Origin: Corynebacterium mucifaciens
Lineage (GTDB): Bacteria; Actinomycetota; Actinomycetes; Mycobacteriales; Mycobacteriaceae
DNA length: 64,000 nucleotides
Direction: 5' to 3'
Assembly: GCF_012396315.1 (NCBI RefSeq)
Contig: NZ_JAAXPF010000001.1
Coordinates: forward strand, 186,001-250,000
The translations under genes were made by a program, and so were the position numbers. Positions 41,752 to 52,935 of the stretch are shown here, in pieces (the first letter of the stretch is position 1; each line of letters opens with the position of its first letter). The notes below the pieces were generated by a model that worked only from the letters and a program-made list of their open reading frames with translations, was not told where the DNA came from and made no database searches.

Positions 41752-43705
41752 CCTCCTCGGGCGAGTACACCGTGCGCACTCGCGAGCGCTCCGCGTCAGG
41801 GTCGGGAATCGGGATCGCCGACAGCAACGCCTTGGTGTACGGGTGTTGGGGGTTGTCAAAGACGTCGTCCGTGTCGCCAAACTCGACGAAGTCGCCCTTG
41901 TACATCACCGCGACCCGATCTGACAGGTGGCGCACGACCGACAGGTCGTGGGCGACGAAGATGTAGGAGAGGCCAAGTTCGCGCTTAAGCGAATCCAGCA
42001 GGTTGATCACACCTGCCTGGATGGAGACGTCCAGCGCAGATACCGGCTCATCCAGCACGATGACGGATGGGTGAGTGGCCAGGGCGCGGGCCAGGCCGAT
42101 GCGCTGGCGCTGGCCGCCGGAAAAGTGGCCGGGGAAGCGGTCCAGCTGCTTCGCGTCAAGGCCGACGGTGCGCATGAGGTCGGAAATCCGCGCGTCTTTG
42201 TCGCCTTCGTAGCCGAGGGCGTCCAGCGGCTCCTGGATGATTTCCTTGACGGTCATGCGCGGGTTGAGCGAGCTCATCGGGTCCTGGAAGACCATCTGAA
42301 TGTTCTTGCGGGCCGCGCGGCGCTGCGCAGCGCTCATGGACGACGCGTCTTGGCCGCAGATGACAATGCGGGAGTCCGCAGGCGGCTCGAGGTTCATGAT
42401 CTCCAGCAGGGTGGTGGTCTTGCCGGAGCCGGACTCGCCGACGATCGCCATGCACTCGCCGGCGCGCACGTCAAACGAGATGTGGTTCACGGCCTGCACC
42501 GTGCCGATGCGGCGCTTGACCAGCGCGCCCTTTGTCAGGGGGAACTCGCGGTGCAAGTTCTCCACCTCGAGGGTGACTTCGCGGTCCTCGCGTGGAGTCC
42601 CCGCGTACTTGTTCTCCGGCAAGACAGGGGCGGGGAACAGCGGTTGGCCGTCAATCTTGCCGTCTTCGATCTCGTCGCGGCGGATGCAGGCAACGAGGTG
42701 GTCGTCGGTCCCGCTCTGGTCCGGGACCAGCGCGGGCTCCTTGGCCAAGCACTCGTCGATGGCGATGGGGCAGCGGTCGGCGAACTGGCACCGGTCCGCG
42801 ACGTCGATGAGCATCGGCGGGTTGCCGTCGATGTATGTCAGCGGCTCGCTCGACGGCTGGTCCACGCGCGGCGTGGAGCCGAGCAGGCCTACCGAGTACG
42901 GCATCTTCGGGTTGCGGAACAGCTGGTGGACCTCGGCTCGCTCCACCGGGCGGCCGCCGTACATGACCAGCACATCGTCCGCGGTGCCGGCCACCACACC
43001 CATGTCGTGGGTGATCATGATGCAGGCTGCGCCGGTTTCGCGCTGCGCGGTCTTGATCACCTCGAGGATCTGGGCCTGGATGGTCACGTCCAGCGCGGTG
43101 GTCGGCTCGTCCGCAATGAGCACTTTCGGGTTGTTGGCGATGGCGATCGCGATGACCACGCGTTGGCGCATGCCGCCGGAGAACTCGTGGGGGAAGGAAC
43201 GCAGCCGCTTCTTCGGCTCCGGGATGCCCACCAGGTCGAGCAGCTCCGCGGCGCGGTCCATCGCCTTCGACTTCGGAATGTTGTTGTGCGCCTGGATGGC
43301 CTCCACGAGCTGGGTGCCGATGTCGTAGACGGGCGTGAGGGCGGACAGCGGATCCTGGAAAATCATGCCGATGCCGTTGCCGCGGATCTTGGACATGTCG
43401 GCGTCGGACTTGCCCAGCAGCTCGGCGCCGTCGAACTGCACGGAGCCGGTGACCTTGGCGTACTCAGGCAGCAGGCCCATCACTGCGAGGGACGTGACAG
43501 ACTTGCCCGAGCCGGATTCGCCCACGATGCCGAGCGTGCGGCCGGGGTAGAGGTCGAAATCGACGCCGCGCACGGCGCGGACCACGCCGGCCTCCGAGGG
43601 GAAGGAGACGTGGAGGTCGCGAACGGACAGCACCGGATCACCCGTCGGTGCAGGCGCGGCGCCGCCGAAGCCGGTGCCGCCGGGGTTGTGGATGCTGGTT
43701 GTCAT
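41738..43705 (-). CDS. Oligopeptide ABC transporter, fused dual ATP-binding protein (OppDF-type)
   Basis: A 655-residue fusion of two peptide-type ABC ATPases. The first half has GESGSGKSVTSLAVMG, FSGGMRQRVVIAIA and ADEPTTALDV, then the oligopeptide C-terminal motif with cysteines (CQFADRCPIAIDEC) that may bind a metal or Fe-S cluster. The second half has GESGSGKTTTLLEIM, FSGGQRQRIGLARAL and LDEPVSALDVS. It powers the two permeases upstream. Its start overlaps oppC (ATGA). Confidence 0.92.
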   Translation of the reverse strand: MTTSIHNPGGTGFGGAAPAPTGDPVLSVRDLHVSFPSEAGVVRAVRGVDFDLYPGRTLGIVGESGSGKSVTSLAVMGLLPEYAKVTGSVQFDGAELLGKSDADMSKIRGNGIGMIFQDPLSALTPVYDIGTQLVEAIQAHNNIPKSKAMDRAAELLDLVGIPEPKKRLRSFPHEFSGGMRQRVVIAIAIANNPKVLIADEPTTALDVTIQAQILEVIKTAQRETGAACIMITHDMGVVAGTADDVLVMYGGRPVERAEVHQLFRNPKMPYSVGLLGSTPRVDQPSSEPLTYIDGNPPMLIDVADRCQFADRCPIAIDECLAKEPALVPDQSGTDDHLVACIRRDEIEDGKIDGQPLFPAPVLPENKYAGTPREDREVTLEVENLHREFPLTKGALVKRRIGTVQAVNHISFDVRAGECMAIVGESGSGKTTTLLEIMNLEPPADSRIVICGQDASSMSAAQRRAARKNIQMVFQDPMSSLNPRMTVKEIIQEPLDALGYEGDKDARISDLMRTVGLDAKQLDRFPGHFSGGQRQRIGLARALATHPSVIVLDEPVSALDVSIQAGVINLLDSLKRELGLSYIFVAHDLSVVRHLSDRVAVMYKGDFVEFGDTDDVFDNPQHPYTKALLSAIPIPDPDAERSRVRTVYSPEEVTPS

Positions 43706-44778
43706 GCTGCGGAGCCTCCGGAGTTCGAGTTCGGATCGAGCGCGTCACGCAGGCCGTCTGCGATGAACGCCATGGACACGGTAAGCAGTGTGAGGATCAG
43801 TGCCGGGAAGTAGAACTGCCACGGCGCCGTGATCAGGGTCGCGGTGCCGGTTTGCAGGAGCGTGCCCAGGGACACGTCCGGCAGTTTCACGCCCAGGCCG
43901 AGGAAGGACAGGGCGGTCTCGGACATGATGGTGGAGACGATGCCGAGCATGAGCTGGATGATCAGCAGCGAGGCCACATTGGGGATGACGTGGCGCACGA
44001 TCGTCTGCGGGCGGGACACACCCATGAACTTCGCTGCGCGCACGTAGTCGTTCTCCCGGATGGACAGGGACAGCGACCAGATCACACGCGCCGAGTACAT
44101 CCAGCCGAACGCGATAAGCACGACGGTCAACACCTTCCAATCGCCGCCGGAGCCGGAGACCAGCAGGGCGATGATGAGGAAGGTGGGCACGGCCAGCAGG
44201 AAGTGGATGACGGCCAAGACGACCTTTTCCACGCTGCCGCCGTAGAGCGCGGCGCCGGCGCCGACGATGGCGGAGATAATCGTCGTGGCGATCGACGCCG
44301 GGACCGCGATGGTCAAGGAACGCCCGAGGCCGTGCACAACCTGGGCAAACAAGTCGTTGCCGGAGTCGGTGGTGCCAAACCAGTGCTCCGAGGACGGGCC
44401 CGTGGACAAATTCATGAAGTCCGGCTCCTGGTAGTCCCAGGGGCTAAGGAATTTGCCGAAGAGCGCGAGCAGCACCAGAAGGAAGAAGATGACTAGGCCG
44501 GCCACCGCGGCCTTGTTGCGCATGAAGCGTCGGTAGTAGATGCGCGACTTGCGGGTCGCGCGCATAGTCTGCTGGTCCTCGACGCTGTTGCCGCGCTTCG
44601 GGCGTGCCGGTGGCGCGTCCTTTTCATCGCTCATCACGCCGTCGGCCTGGCGGCCGGTTTCGGAGATCGCTGCTATGTCGTTGACAGGCATGTTGGCGTG
44701 CATGCCCAAGCTGGTTGAGCTGTGCGCCCGCGGGTCTTTCAGCTTGCGGGATTCGCTGCGTGGGGAATTTGGTGCCAT
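43702..44778 (-). CDS. Oligopeptide ABC transporter permease (OppC-like)
   Basis: A 358-residue membrane protein. A long cytoplasmic N-terminus (about 1-90, rich in charged residues) precedes five or six membrane segments. The BPD_transp coupling motif is YVRAAKFMGVSRPQTIVRHV with a following PNVASLLIIQ. DppC/OppC proteins bind ATPase and binding protein. It is 13 bases after oppB in the same direction. Confidence 0.9.
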   Translation of the reverse strand: MAPNSPRSESRKLKDPRAHSSTSLGMHANMPVNDIAAISETGRQADGVMSDEKDAPPARPKRGNSVEDQQTMRATRKSRIYYRRFMRNKAAVAGLVIFFLLVLLALFGKFLSPWDYQEPDFMNLSTGPSSEHWFGTTDSGNDLFAQVVHGLGRSLTIAVPASIATTIISAIVGAGAALYGGSVEKVVLAVIHFLLAVPTFLIIALLVSGSGGDWKVLTVVLIAFGWMYSARVIWSLSLSIRENDYVRAAKFMGVSRPQTIVRHVIPNVASLLIIQLMLGIVSTIMSETALSFLGLGVKLPDVSLGTLLQTGTATLITAPWQFYFPALILTLLTVSMAFIADGLRDALDPNSNSGGSAA

Positions 44779-44791
44779 TGTGCTGTGCTCC

Positions 44792-45775
44792 TTAGCTCAC
44801 GCGCACGCGCGGGTCGAGGGCGACGACGATGAGGTCGGCCAAGATGGCGGAGACCGCCGTCATTGCCGCGCCGAAGGCGGCGACGACAACGACGCCGTGA
44901 ACGTCGTTACGGGCGATCGTCTGAATGAAGTACTGGCCCATGCCTTGCCAGGCGAAGATGCGCTCGGTCATCACGGCGCCGGTGAAGATGCCCGGGACGG
45001 AGAACGCCACCGAGGTGGCCACGGGGATCAGCGACGTGCGAAGGGCGTGGCGCCGGACCGCTTTGGCTTTAGTTAAGCCTTTCGCGCGTGCGGTGCGTAC
45101 GTAGTCAGCGTTGAGGTTGTCCAACAGCAGGGTTCGCTGCATGAAGTGGTACCCTGCGTAGGAAATGATGAGCAAGGACAGGGTGGGAAGCACCAGGTGC
45201 TGGGCGTAGTCCACCATCTTCGGGCCGAAGCCTTGGACATCCGGGTTGGAGGCGCCGGTGACGTAAAAGATGCGCTTCCCGGTCCACTCATTGACCTTCA
45301 GGCCGAACCACACCACCGCGATAGACGCCACCACCACGTGGATGTTCATGGTGATGATGGAGATGCCCTGCCACACGCGGTCGGCGCGCTTGTACTGGCG
45401 CGACGCTGTGTACACGCCGAGGGCCACGCCGATGACGATCGACAGCAGGGTGGCAAACAGCGTCAGCTGGGCAGAGACCCAAATGCGGTAGGACACTTGC
45501 TCGTTGACGGAGTCGCCGAGCGGGGATTTCCCCCAGTCCCAGCGGGTGAGGACACCGGTCAGCCAGGTCCACCACCGCTCGAGCAGCGGGGTGTTCGGGC
45601 TCAAGTTCAGCGGCTCGAGCAGCGCGTCGATCTGGTCATCGGGCAGGGGAGGGCGGCGGCCGAAGTAATTGGCTCGCGGGTCTAGGAAAAAGCTGGCGAG
45701 GAAGTAGGTGAGGTTGGTGGCCAGGAAGACAATCAGGCCCCAGCTCAGCGTCTTCCGAAGCAGGTATCGAAACAT
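44792..45775 (-). CDS. Oligopeptide ABC transporter permease (OppB-like)
   Basis: A 327-residue membrane protein: FRYLLRKTLSWGLIVFLATN at the N-terminus, then ADYVRTARAKGLTKAKAVRRH, the EAA-type coupling motif of OppB/DppB, and ERIFAWQGMGQYFIQTIARN near the end. Part of the opp operon; preceded by the binding-protein gene with a hairpin in between. Confidence 0.92.
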   Translation of the reverse strand: MFRYLLRKTLSWGLIVFLATNLTYFLASFFLDPRANYFGRRPPLPDDQIDALLEPLNLSPNTPLLERWWTWLTGVLTRWDWGKSPLGDSVNEQVSYRIWVSAQLTLFATLLSIVIGVALGVYTASRQYKRADRVWQGISIITMNIHVVVASIAVVWFGLKVNEWTGKRIFYVTGASNPDVQGFGPKMVDYAQHLVLPTLSLLIISYAGYHFMQRTLLLDNLNADYVRTARAKGLTKAKAVRRHALRTSLIPVATSVAFSVPGIFTGAVMTERIFAWQGMGQYFIQTIARNDVHGVVVVAAFGAAMTAVSAILADLIVVALDPRVRVS

Positions 45776-45843
45776 GTGCTCTCTCGGTTCCGGTCTCAGC
45801 GGGTGTGCGGTTCGCGTGCGGTGGCTGGTGAGCCAAGTGCCGA

Positions 45844-45873
45844 AGCCCGCCCAGCGTGTCAGCTGGGCGGGCT
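45844..45873 (-). terminator. Hairpin between the oligopeptide-binding-protein gene and oppB
   Basis: Perfect 12-bp stem AGCCCGCCCAGC / GCTGGGCGGGCT with a six-base loop. It has no U-tract on either strand, so it more likely slows RNA decay or partly terminates, leaving more mRNA for the binding protein than for the permeases downstream. Confidence 0.6.
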
Positions 45874-45915
45874 CGCACTCACTGTGGGTGATTCACCAGG
45901 GTGTTTGCTGGGTGG

Positions 45916-47622
45916 CTACTTCGCCCAGCCCACGTTCTCGATCGGCAGCACAGCGAAGGAGTTGGCGCCAAAGTTGGCCATGCCCTTCTTCACAGCAACG
46001 ATTTCGGGGCCGTTGGCGTAGGGCATGATGCCGAATTCCTGCAGCGCTTCCTTCTCCAGCTCGTTGGCGCGGTCGATCTGCTCTTCCGGGTCCGAGATCT
46101 GCTGCAGCTCCTCGATCTTCTGGTCCATTTCGGGCGAGCCCGTGCCGGACTTGTTCAGCTCGGAGTCGGAGCCGTAGATCTGGCCGAAGTACGCAACACC
46201 GAACGGATCGGAGGAGCTGAAACCGGACATGAACAGGTCGAAGTCGCGCTCAGCGGTGACCTTGGAAAAGTCCGAGCTCGGGCGCTCCTCCACCTGCACG
46301 TCCACGCCGATGTTGCGCAGCATCGCCTGCAGGGCGGAGGTCGTCGCCTGCACCATCGGGGAATCGCCAAGGGTGACGTAGCGCACGGTCAGCGGGTTCG
46401 CCTCGTCGTAGCCTGCCTCTTGGAGCAGCTCCTTCGCCTTCTCGGGGTCGTACTGGATGACCTCACCGAAGTTGTCCTCGTAGCCGTCCTGGGTCTGGAA
46501 GAGGGTGAAGGAGCCGGGCAGTTCTTCGCTGTAGCCCAGGCCCTGGAAACGGATCGCGGCGAGCTGCTCGCGGTCGATGCCGCGCATGATGGCCTCGCGC
46601 ACGCGGATGTCGTCGAGGCCGGGTGCGGTGGCGTTGATGGTCATCAGGAACGTCGACGGGCGCAGGGCGGTGCGGATATCAACGTCGTCGCCCATCTCCT
46701 TCGCCGTGGCAAGGCGGTCGCGGGTGCCAACGCCGGTTGCGTCGATCTCACCCGCGCGGAACGCGTTGAGGGACGCCTGGTCTTCCATCTGGCGGTACGA
46801 GATCTTGTCCAGCTTCGGCTTCTCGCCCCACCAGTTCTCGTTGGGGACGAAGGAGGCGGTGCCGGTTTCAAAGTCGACGCTCTCCACCTTGAACGGGCCC
46901 GCGCCCCACTCGGGGTGGACCTGCTTGAGGTAGGCGTTCATAAAGGTGTCGGCGTCCTTGACCTGCGGCGGCACCAAGGTGTCGAAGAGGCCTTGCCACC
47001 ACGGGTACGCCTGCTTGAAGGTGACCACGGCCTGCTTGTCGTCCTCGCCGCGCTCGACGGACTCGATGAGCTCGTAGCCGTCGGTGGAGTTGACCTGGAC
47101 ATCCGGGTCAGTGCCGTTGTTGAACTTGAAGGTGTTCTCGTAGGCCGTCCAGTCAATCGGGGTGCCGTCGTTGTACTGGGCCTCCGGGTTGATGGTGTAG
47201 GTGACCACGGTCTTGCCGTCGACGACCTCGTCCTGCACGTCGGTCAGGTACGCCGGGTTCGGGTGGTACGTGCCGTCGCCGTCGAACAGTGAGAGCTGCG
47301 GGTTGTACTTGGACCACAGGGTGCGGGTGTACAGGTTCATGTTCGCGTGGAACACGTTCTGCTGCTCGGCGATCTCGGTGATGGCGAGGGTCAGTTCGCC
47401 GCCGTCCTGGATCTGGTCCCGCTCCATCGGGTTGTAGTCGCCAGCGGCCTTGACTTCGAGCTTGTCGCCGTTGTCGGAGGCGTTGTCGGCCTGGGAGTTG
47501 GTGGTCTCCTGGTTGCCGCTTGCGGTCGTGCCCTCGGTGTTGTCATCCGAGGAGCAGGAGGCGAGAACGAGCGAGATGGAGGAGAGGCCAGCGAGAGCCG
47601 CGACGCGGAGGCGTTTGCTCAT
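45916..47622 (-). CDS. Oligopeptide ABC transporter substrate-binding lipoprotein (OppA/DppA-like)
   Basis: A 568-residue exported lipoprotein: signal peptide with lipobox LVLASC, then a Ser/Thr-rich acidic linker (about 24-60). The SBP_bac_5 core has NPMERDQIQDGGELTLAI, YNDGTPIDWTAYENTFKFNN and GAGPFKVESVDFETGTASFV. It delivers peptides to OppB/C. First gene of the operon; ATG 47622 follows AAAGGAAC. A hairpin lies after its stop. Confidence 0.93.
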   Translation of the reverse strand: MSKRLRVAALAGLSSISLVLASCSSDDNTEGTTASGNQETTNSQADNASDNGDKLEVKAAGDYNPMERDQIQDGGELTLAITEIAEQQNVFHANMNLYTRTLWSKYNPQLSLFDGDGTYHPNPAYLTDVQDEVVDGKTVVTYTINPEAQYNDGTPIDWTAYENTFKFNNGTDPDVQVNSTDGYELIESVERGEDDKQAVVTFKQAYPWWQGLFDTLVPPQVKDADTFMNAYLKQVHPEWGAGPFKVESVDFETGTASFVPNENWWGEKPKLDKISYRQMEDQASLNAFRAGEIDATGVGTRDRLATAKEMGDDVDIRTALRPSTFLMTINATAPGLDDIRVREAIMRGIDREQLAAIRFQGLGYSEELPGSFTLFQTQDGYEDNFGEVIQYDPEKAKELLQEAGYDEANPLTVRYVTLGDSPMVQATTSALQAMLRNIGVDVQVEERPSSDFSKVTAERDFDLFMSGFSSSDPFGVAYFGQIYGSDSELNKSGTGSPEMDQKIEELQQISDPEEQIDRANELEKEALQEFGIMPYANGPEIVAVKKGMANFGANSFAVLPIENVGWAK

Positions 47623-47945
47623 GTCAGGTTCCTTTCATAAGTCATCCGTACACAGATTGCTATGCGACGGTTGCCCGCGGAGGGCACTGGTGCCGGGCAA
47701 TTCCCGGTGATCCCTGCACACTGTTGGCACACGGTGAGGTGAACACGGCGTGAATCAGGTTGAGCACAACCTATCTCACGTGTCACCTGGTTCACATCGA
47801 TTTGGCGAAGTATTTTGCGTTTTATACCCAGGGAATTGCCAGTATCTGCAGCGTGGTGCCAGAAATCTGCACGTCAAGACGCAAATTTCTCACTGCTCTG
47901 CAGCGAAACTTCGCTGGGAAATCCATGAATGTTATTCGTGGCAAG
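47623..47945. other. Upstream region of the oligopeptide operon
   Basis: A 320-bp gap, clearly AT-richer than its neighbours, between the opp operon start and the terminator of the DUF402 gene. No gene is seen. It must carry the opp promoter and probably its operators; I could not name one. The sequence is unusually rich in short direct elements such as TCACCT and CTGCAGCG, which may be chance. Confidence 0.5.
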
Positions 47946-47970
47946 CAAAAACCCCACCCGTAGGTGGGGT
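47946..47970 (-). terminator. Rho-independent terminator after the DUF402 gene
   Basis: An 8-bp stem ACCCCACC / GGTGGGGT with a four-base loop. On the minus strand it is followed by TTTTT, so it ends transcripts of the DUF402 gene (stop at 47985). One of the clearest intrinsic terminators in the window. Confidence 0.85.
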
Positions 47971-47984
47971 AAATAGCGGGTGAA

Positions 47985-48521
47985 CTACCCAACCGGAGTG
48001 AGCTCGACCTCGTCTGCCCATGTGAGCTCGATGCCCTGGGCGCGCAGCCACTCCATAGCGTCGTCGCCGTGGCGCGTGATGCCCTCGACGGCGGTGAGCG
48101 TGACGTCGATAGCCTTCTCTGCGTCTTCGGCTGTAATGAGACCCGCGGACGTTGCGGCCGCGAGCTCGTCGATGTCCAGCACATCGATGGGGTTGCCGGT
48201 CAGTGACACGATGTCGACGTAGAGGTCGCGGGTGCGCCACACGTCGCCATCAACGTCGATGTCGGCGATATCGAAGTAGAAGTCATGCTCGTACCCGGCG
48301 CCTTCGCGCCAGTGGAAGATGTTTGCCCGTAGCCCAAGCTCCGGCAGCAGCCAGCTCTCCAGGTAGCCGAACTCCGGGTGGTCGGCGCCGCGGCCCATGT
48401 ACAGACCGAAGTCGGTGACGCGGAACGTGTCCACCTCGCGCAAGAACCCTTTTGGGTCGGTGTTGATGTTCGCTGCGGTGTCGAACGTCTCCTGCTTCAC
48501 GGGGTGCAGATCGGCGGCCAT
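47985..48521 (-). CDS. DUF402 (nucleotide-hydrolase-like) protein
   Basis: A 178-residue protein with DTFRVTDFGLYMGRGADHPE, FGYLESWLLPELGL and the DUF402 acidic signature FYFDIADIDVDGDVWRTRDL. Relatives are metal-dependent nucleoside di/triphosphatases or tRNA/rRNA-linked enzymes; which one is unknown. It starts three bases after the stop of the exported protein gene, so the two are cotranscribed, and it ends at a strong terminator. Confidence 0.75.
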   Translation of the reverse strand: MAADLHPVKQETFDTAANINTDPKGFLREVDTFRVTDFGLYMGRGADHPEFGYLESWLLPELGLRANIFHWREGAGYEHDFYFDIADIDVDGDVWRTRDLYVDIVSLTGNPIDVLDIDELAAATSAGLITAEDAEKAIDVTLTAVEGITRHGDDAMEWLRAQGIELTWADEVELTPVG

Positions 48522-48524
48522 TGG

Positions 48525-49211
48525 TTACCTCACGTCTATAGATGCTGCGGTCGGTGCGAAGGGGCACACGTTGTCGATAGTTCGCACGCTGCCGTGCGCA
48601 ACTGCCAGGACTTGCCCGGATCCCGTGTCCGCGGTGGCGGACAGGGTGGCTGGTCCCGCGGGGTTTATCCCGTAGTTGCCCAGTGGCGTTACGCCGGTGC
48701 GCAGCGAGGTGAGGTTGACCCAGTACACCTGCATCTGGCCCTGCTCTTGTGCCGCTGCGGGAGTTCCCAGTGCGGTGAAGACGAACGTCGTTTGGCCCGG
48801 GCCTGCGCCGGGGGCGGGCGAGGCTGCAGGTCCCGGCACCGCGATGGCGGAAGCGGTGGAGTGCAGTCCCTGCCCAATGCAGTTGCCGGAGACGGTGGGC
48901 CAGTAGAACTGGGTGAATTGTGGCGCGTCGGCGGGTAACGCTGGGCCGCCAAGCTCGCCGGTGCCGGCGAAGAACTGCACAGCGGTGCGGAGGGTGTTGC
49001 CGACCTCCGCCGGCACGTATGGCTGGTCCGCGAAAGCGTTGACGCGCGCGACGGTCTCGGGCGTCGGGCGGCCAAGGGGGTCGAGGAACGGCTGCGCGCT
49101 GGCAGGCTGCTTAGCGACGCCTCCGGCCACCACCAAACCGGCCGCGCAGAGCGCCGCGGCCACGGAACGGACGAGGGAACGGTTCTTGTTCACTCGCGCC
49201 ACATTAGTCAC
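48525..49211 (-). CDS. Exported protein, Rv1157c-like
   Basis: A 228-residue secreted protein: signal peptide (about 10-45, ending QPASAQ), then an Ala/Pro-rich domain with PQFTQFYWPTVSGNCIGQGL, ASAIAVPGPAASPAPGAGPG and VYWVNLTSLRTGVTPLGNYG. The position beside typA and the composition match the exported protein Rv1157c of M. tuberculosis; function is unknown. The start is uncertain: GTG 49211, 49199 or 49193 are all possible, none with a good ribosome binding site. Confidence 0.75.
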   Translation of the reverse strand: MTNVARVNKNRSLVRSVAAALCAAGLVVAGGVAKQPASAQPFLDPLGRPTPETVARVNAFADQPYVPAEVGNTLRTAVQFFAGTGELGGPALPADAPQFTQFYWPTVSGNCIGQGLHSTASAIAVPGPAASPAPGAGPGQTTFVFTALGTPAAAQEQGQMQVYWVNLTSLRTGVTPLGNYGINPAGPATLSATADTGSGQVLAVAHGSVRTIDNVCPFAPTAASIDVR

Positions 49212-49363
49212 ATGCGCACCAACTTCAAGCGGAGCTGGTAAATTGCTGCACCAATAGCGTGCGCGAACTCGGCCTTGGTATCAGGGTGGTGGGTAATGCG
49301 GTCGGTGAGGAGCGGGGGTATCGTTTAGGCGTTATTTCCGCCAACCCTTAAAGGATCTATCGA

Positions 49364-51280
<1,917 letters not shown>

Positions 51281-51291
51281 CCTGTTCCTTC

Positions 51292-52935
51292 ATGCACCTG
51301 AGTAGAACGCGCCGTCCAGCCACCCGGGCTGTGGCGGCGCTTTCCGTGCTCGGCCTCCTCGCGTCCTGCGCCGCGAATCCGGGTCCGCCGCCATTGGTTG
51401 AGGCGGAACAGGAGACGACCACGACCGCGCGGGAAACCGACGCGCCCGCGGAAGAGCCGACGCCGGCGGAGCCTGCGAGCAGGCCGCAGGCGGAGGTGGC
51501 CGTAGACCCGGTGCGGGCGGGCTTCAACCCGCACCTTGCAAGCGACGAGTCCGCGGTGGTGCACGGCATCGCGGATCTCACCTTGCCCAGCGCCTTTGGG
51601 CCCGACGGCGCCATGGACACCAACTTGCTCGTCGGTGCCTCTGTCCTGGCGACCTCGCCAGCCGCCTTCACCGTGCGCTACATCATCACCCCCGACGCGC
51701 AGTGGTCCGACGGTACCCCGATCACGGGCGCCGACTTCGCCTACCTGTGGCGGGGCATGACCCGCACCCCGGGCGTGGTTGACCCGGCCGTCTACCGCGC
51801 CGTCGCGGACGTCCGCGTCAGCGGCCCCGGCGGCAAGGTCGTGGATGTGGACTTCGCACAGCCCGTGGGGGACTGGCGGGTGCTGTTCCACCACCTTTTG
51901 CCGTCCCACCTCCTCGACGCGGATGCCGCCGACTTCGCGGTCGCGCTGCGCAACACCGTCCCGGCGTCTGCCGGCCGCTACCTGGTGCGCGAAGTCGACC
52001 GCGCGCACGGCACGGTGACGCTCAACCGCAACGACCGGTTCTGGGGGCCGGAGCCGGCGCCGATTGACATTCTCACGCTTGTCGCCGCGCGCGAGACCAT
52101 CCAAGTCGCAGACCAGCTGCGCAGCGGCCAGCTCGCGTTTGTGGATATGGCGCCACAGGACACCACCAAAGACGTCCTGGGCTTAATTCCGGGCGCGCAG
52201 CTGCGCACATTCCCCGGCGGCCGCACACTCGGCGTGACCCTTTCCACCACCAGCGGTTTGAGCTCTCAGGCGCGCGCCGAGGTGCGTTCGCTTCTCGACG
52301 TCCCCCTGCTGGCCCACATCGCCGCCCGCCGCACCACCGACGTGGATGCCGCGGCGCCGACCACCTCCGGATCACTCGCGCTGCTTCAACAGCTCGCCGC
52401 CCAGGGCAAAGTGCTGCGCGTCGCTGCGGACGCCGCCGACCCGGCTGCCTCGGCGGCGGCGCGGTCCATGGTGGACATCCTCAACAACGCAGGGGTGCCC
52501 GCAAAGACGGTGGCGAAGGACCTCGGCTCTATCGCAGGCCAGGGGCTTCCGTCGGGCGAGGTCGACATGGTCGTGCACTGGCGAGCCGAACAGGGCAGGC
52601 AAGCGGCGCTAGCGAGCCAGATCGCGTGCCCGCCGGATACCGGCCGCGCCGGCAACCTCTCCGGGTACTGCACGCCGGGCGGGGACGAGCTCGCGGCCCG
52701 TATCCTCGGCGGCGATCTCGAACTGGCGGCCGCCACCGAGCGCGTTGCAGAGCTGGAAAGCCAGGAGGTGCTGTGGGTTCCCCTGCTGCACGAAACCCGA
52801 CTCGCCGCCACCGCCGGCGGGATCACCGCCCGGGGAACGGCGGCGGGGGAGTGGCCCGGAGGGTTGTCCTCTGCAGCCGCGTGGAAACTGGCCGATACAG
52901 TGGGTCGGCGTACATCAATCCAGGAGGTTCCATGA
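51292..52935 (+). CDS. lpqW: LpqW-like lipoprotein (substrate-binding-protein fold)
   Basis: A 547-residue exported lipoprotein: signal peptide with lipobox LLASC, an acidic Pro/Glu linker, then the SBP_bac_5 fold with TPDAQWSDGTPITGADFAYL and VNLNRNDRFWGPEPAP-like segments. In mycobacteria LpqW sits between typA and mshB, as here, and controls the balance of PIM and lipoarabinomannan synthesis. The mshB start overlaps its stop (ATGA). Confidence 0.78.
   Translation: MHLSRTRRPATRAVAALSVLGLLASCAANPGPPPLVEAEQETTTTARETDAPAEEPTPAEPASRPQAEVAVDPVRAGFNPHLASDESAVVHGIADLTLPSAFGPDGAMDTNLLVGASVLATSPAAFTVRYIITPDAQWSDGTPITGADFAYLWRGMTRTPGVVDPAVYRAVADVRVSGPGGKVVDVDFAQPVGDWRVLFHHLLPSHLLDADAADFAVALRNTVPASAGRYLVREVDRAHGTVTLNRNDRFWGPEPAPIDILTLVAARETIQVADQLRSGQLAFVDMAPQDTTKDVLGLIPGAQLRTFPGGRTLGVTLSTTSGLSSQARAEVRSLLDVPLLAHIAARRTTDVDAAAPTTSGSLALLQQLAAQGKVLRVAADAADPAASAAARSMVDILNNAGVPAKTVAKDLGSIAGQGLPSGEVDMVVHWRAEQGRQAALASQIACPPDTGRAGNLSGYCTPGGDELAARILGGDLELAAATERVAELESQEVLWVPLLHETRLAATAGGITARGTAAGEWPGGLSSAAAWKLADTVGRRTSIQEVP

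Noticed and set aside
41927..43813. A 628-residue plus-strand open frame
   Set aside because: It is antisense to the OppDF-type ATPase gene, which shows all ABC motifs.
45901..47292. A 463-residue plus-strand open frame
   Set aside because: It is antisense to the oligopeptide-binding-protein gene and is full of Val/Arg shadow codons.
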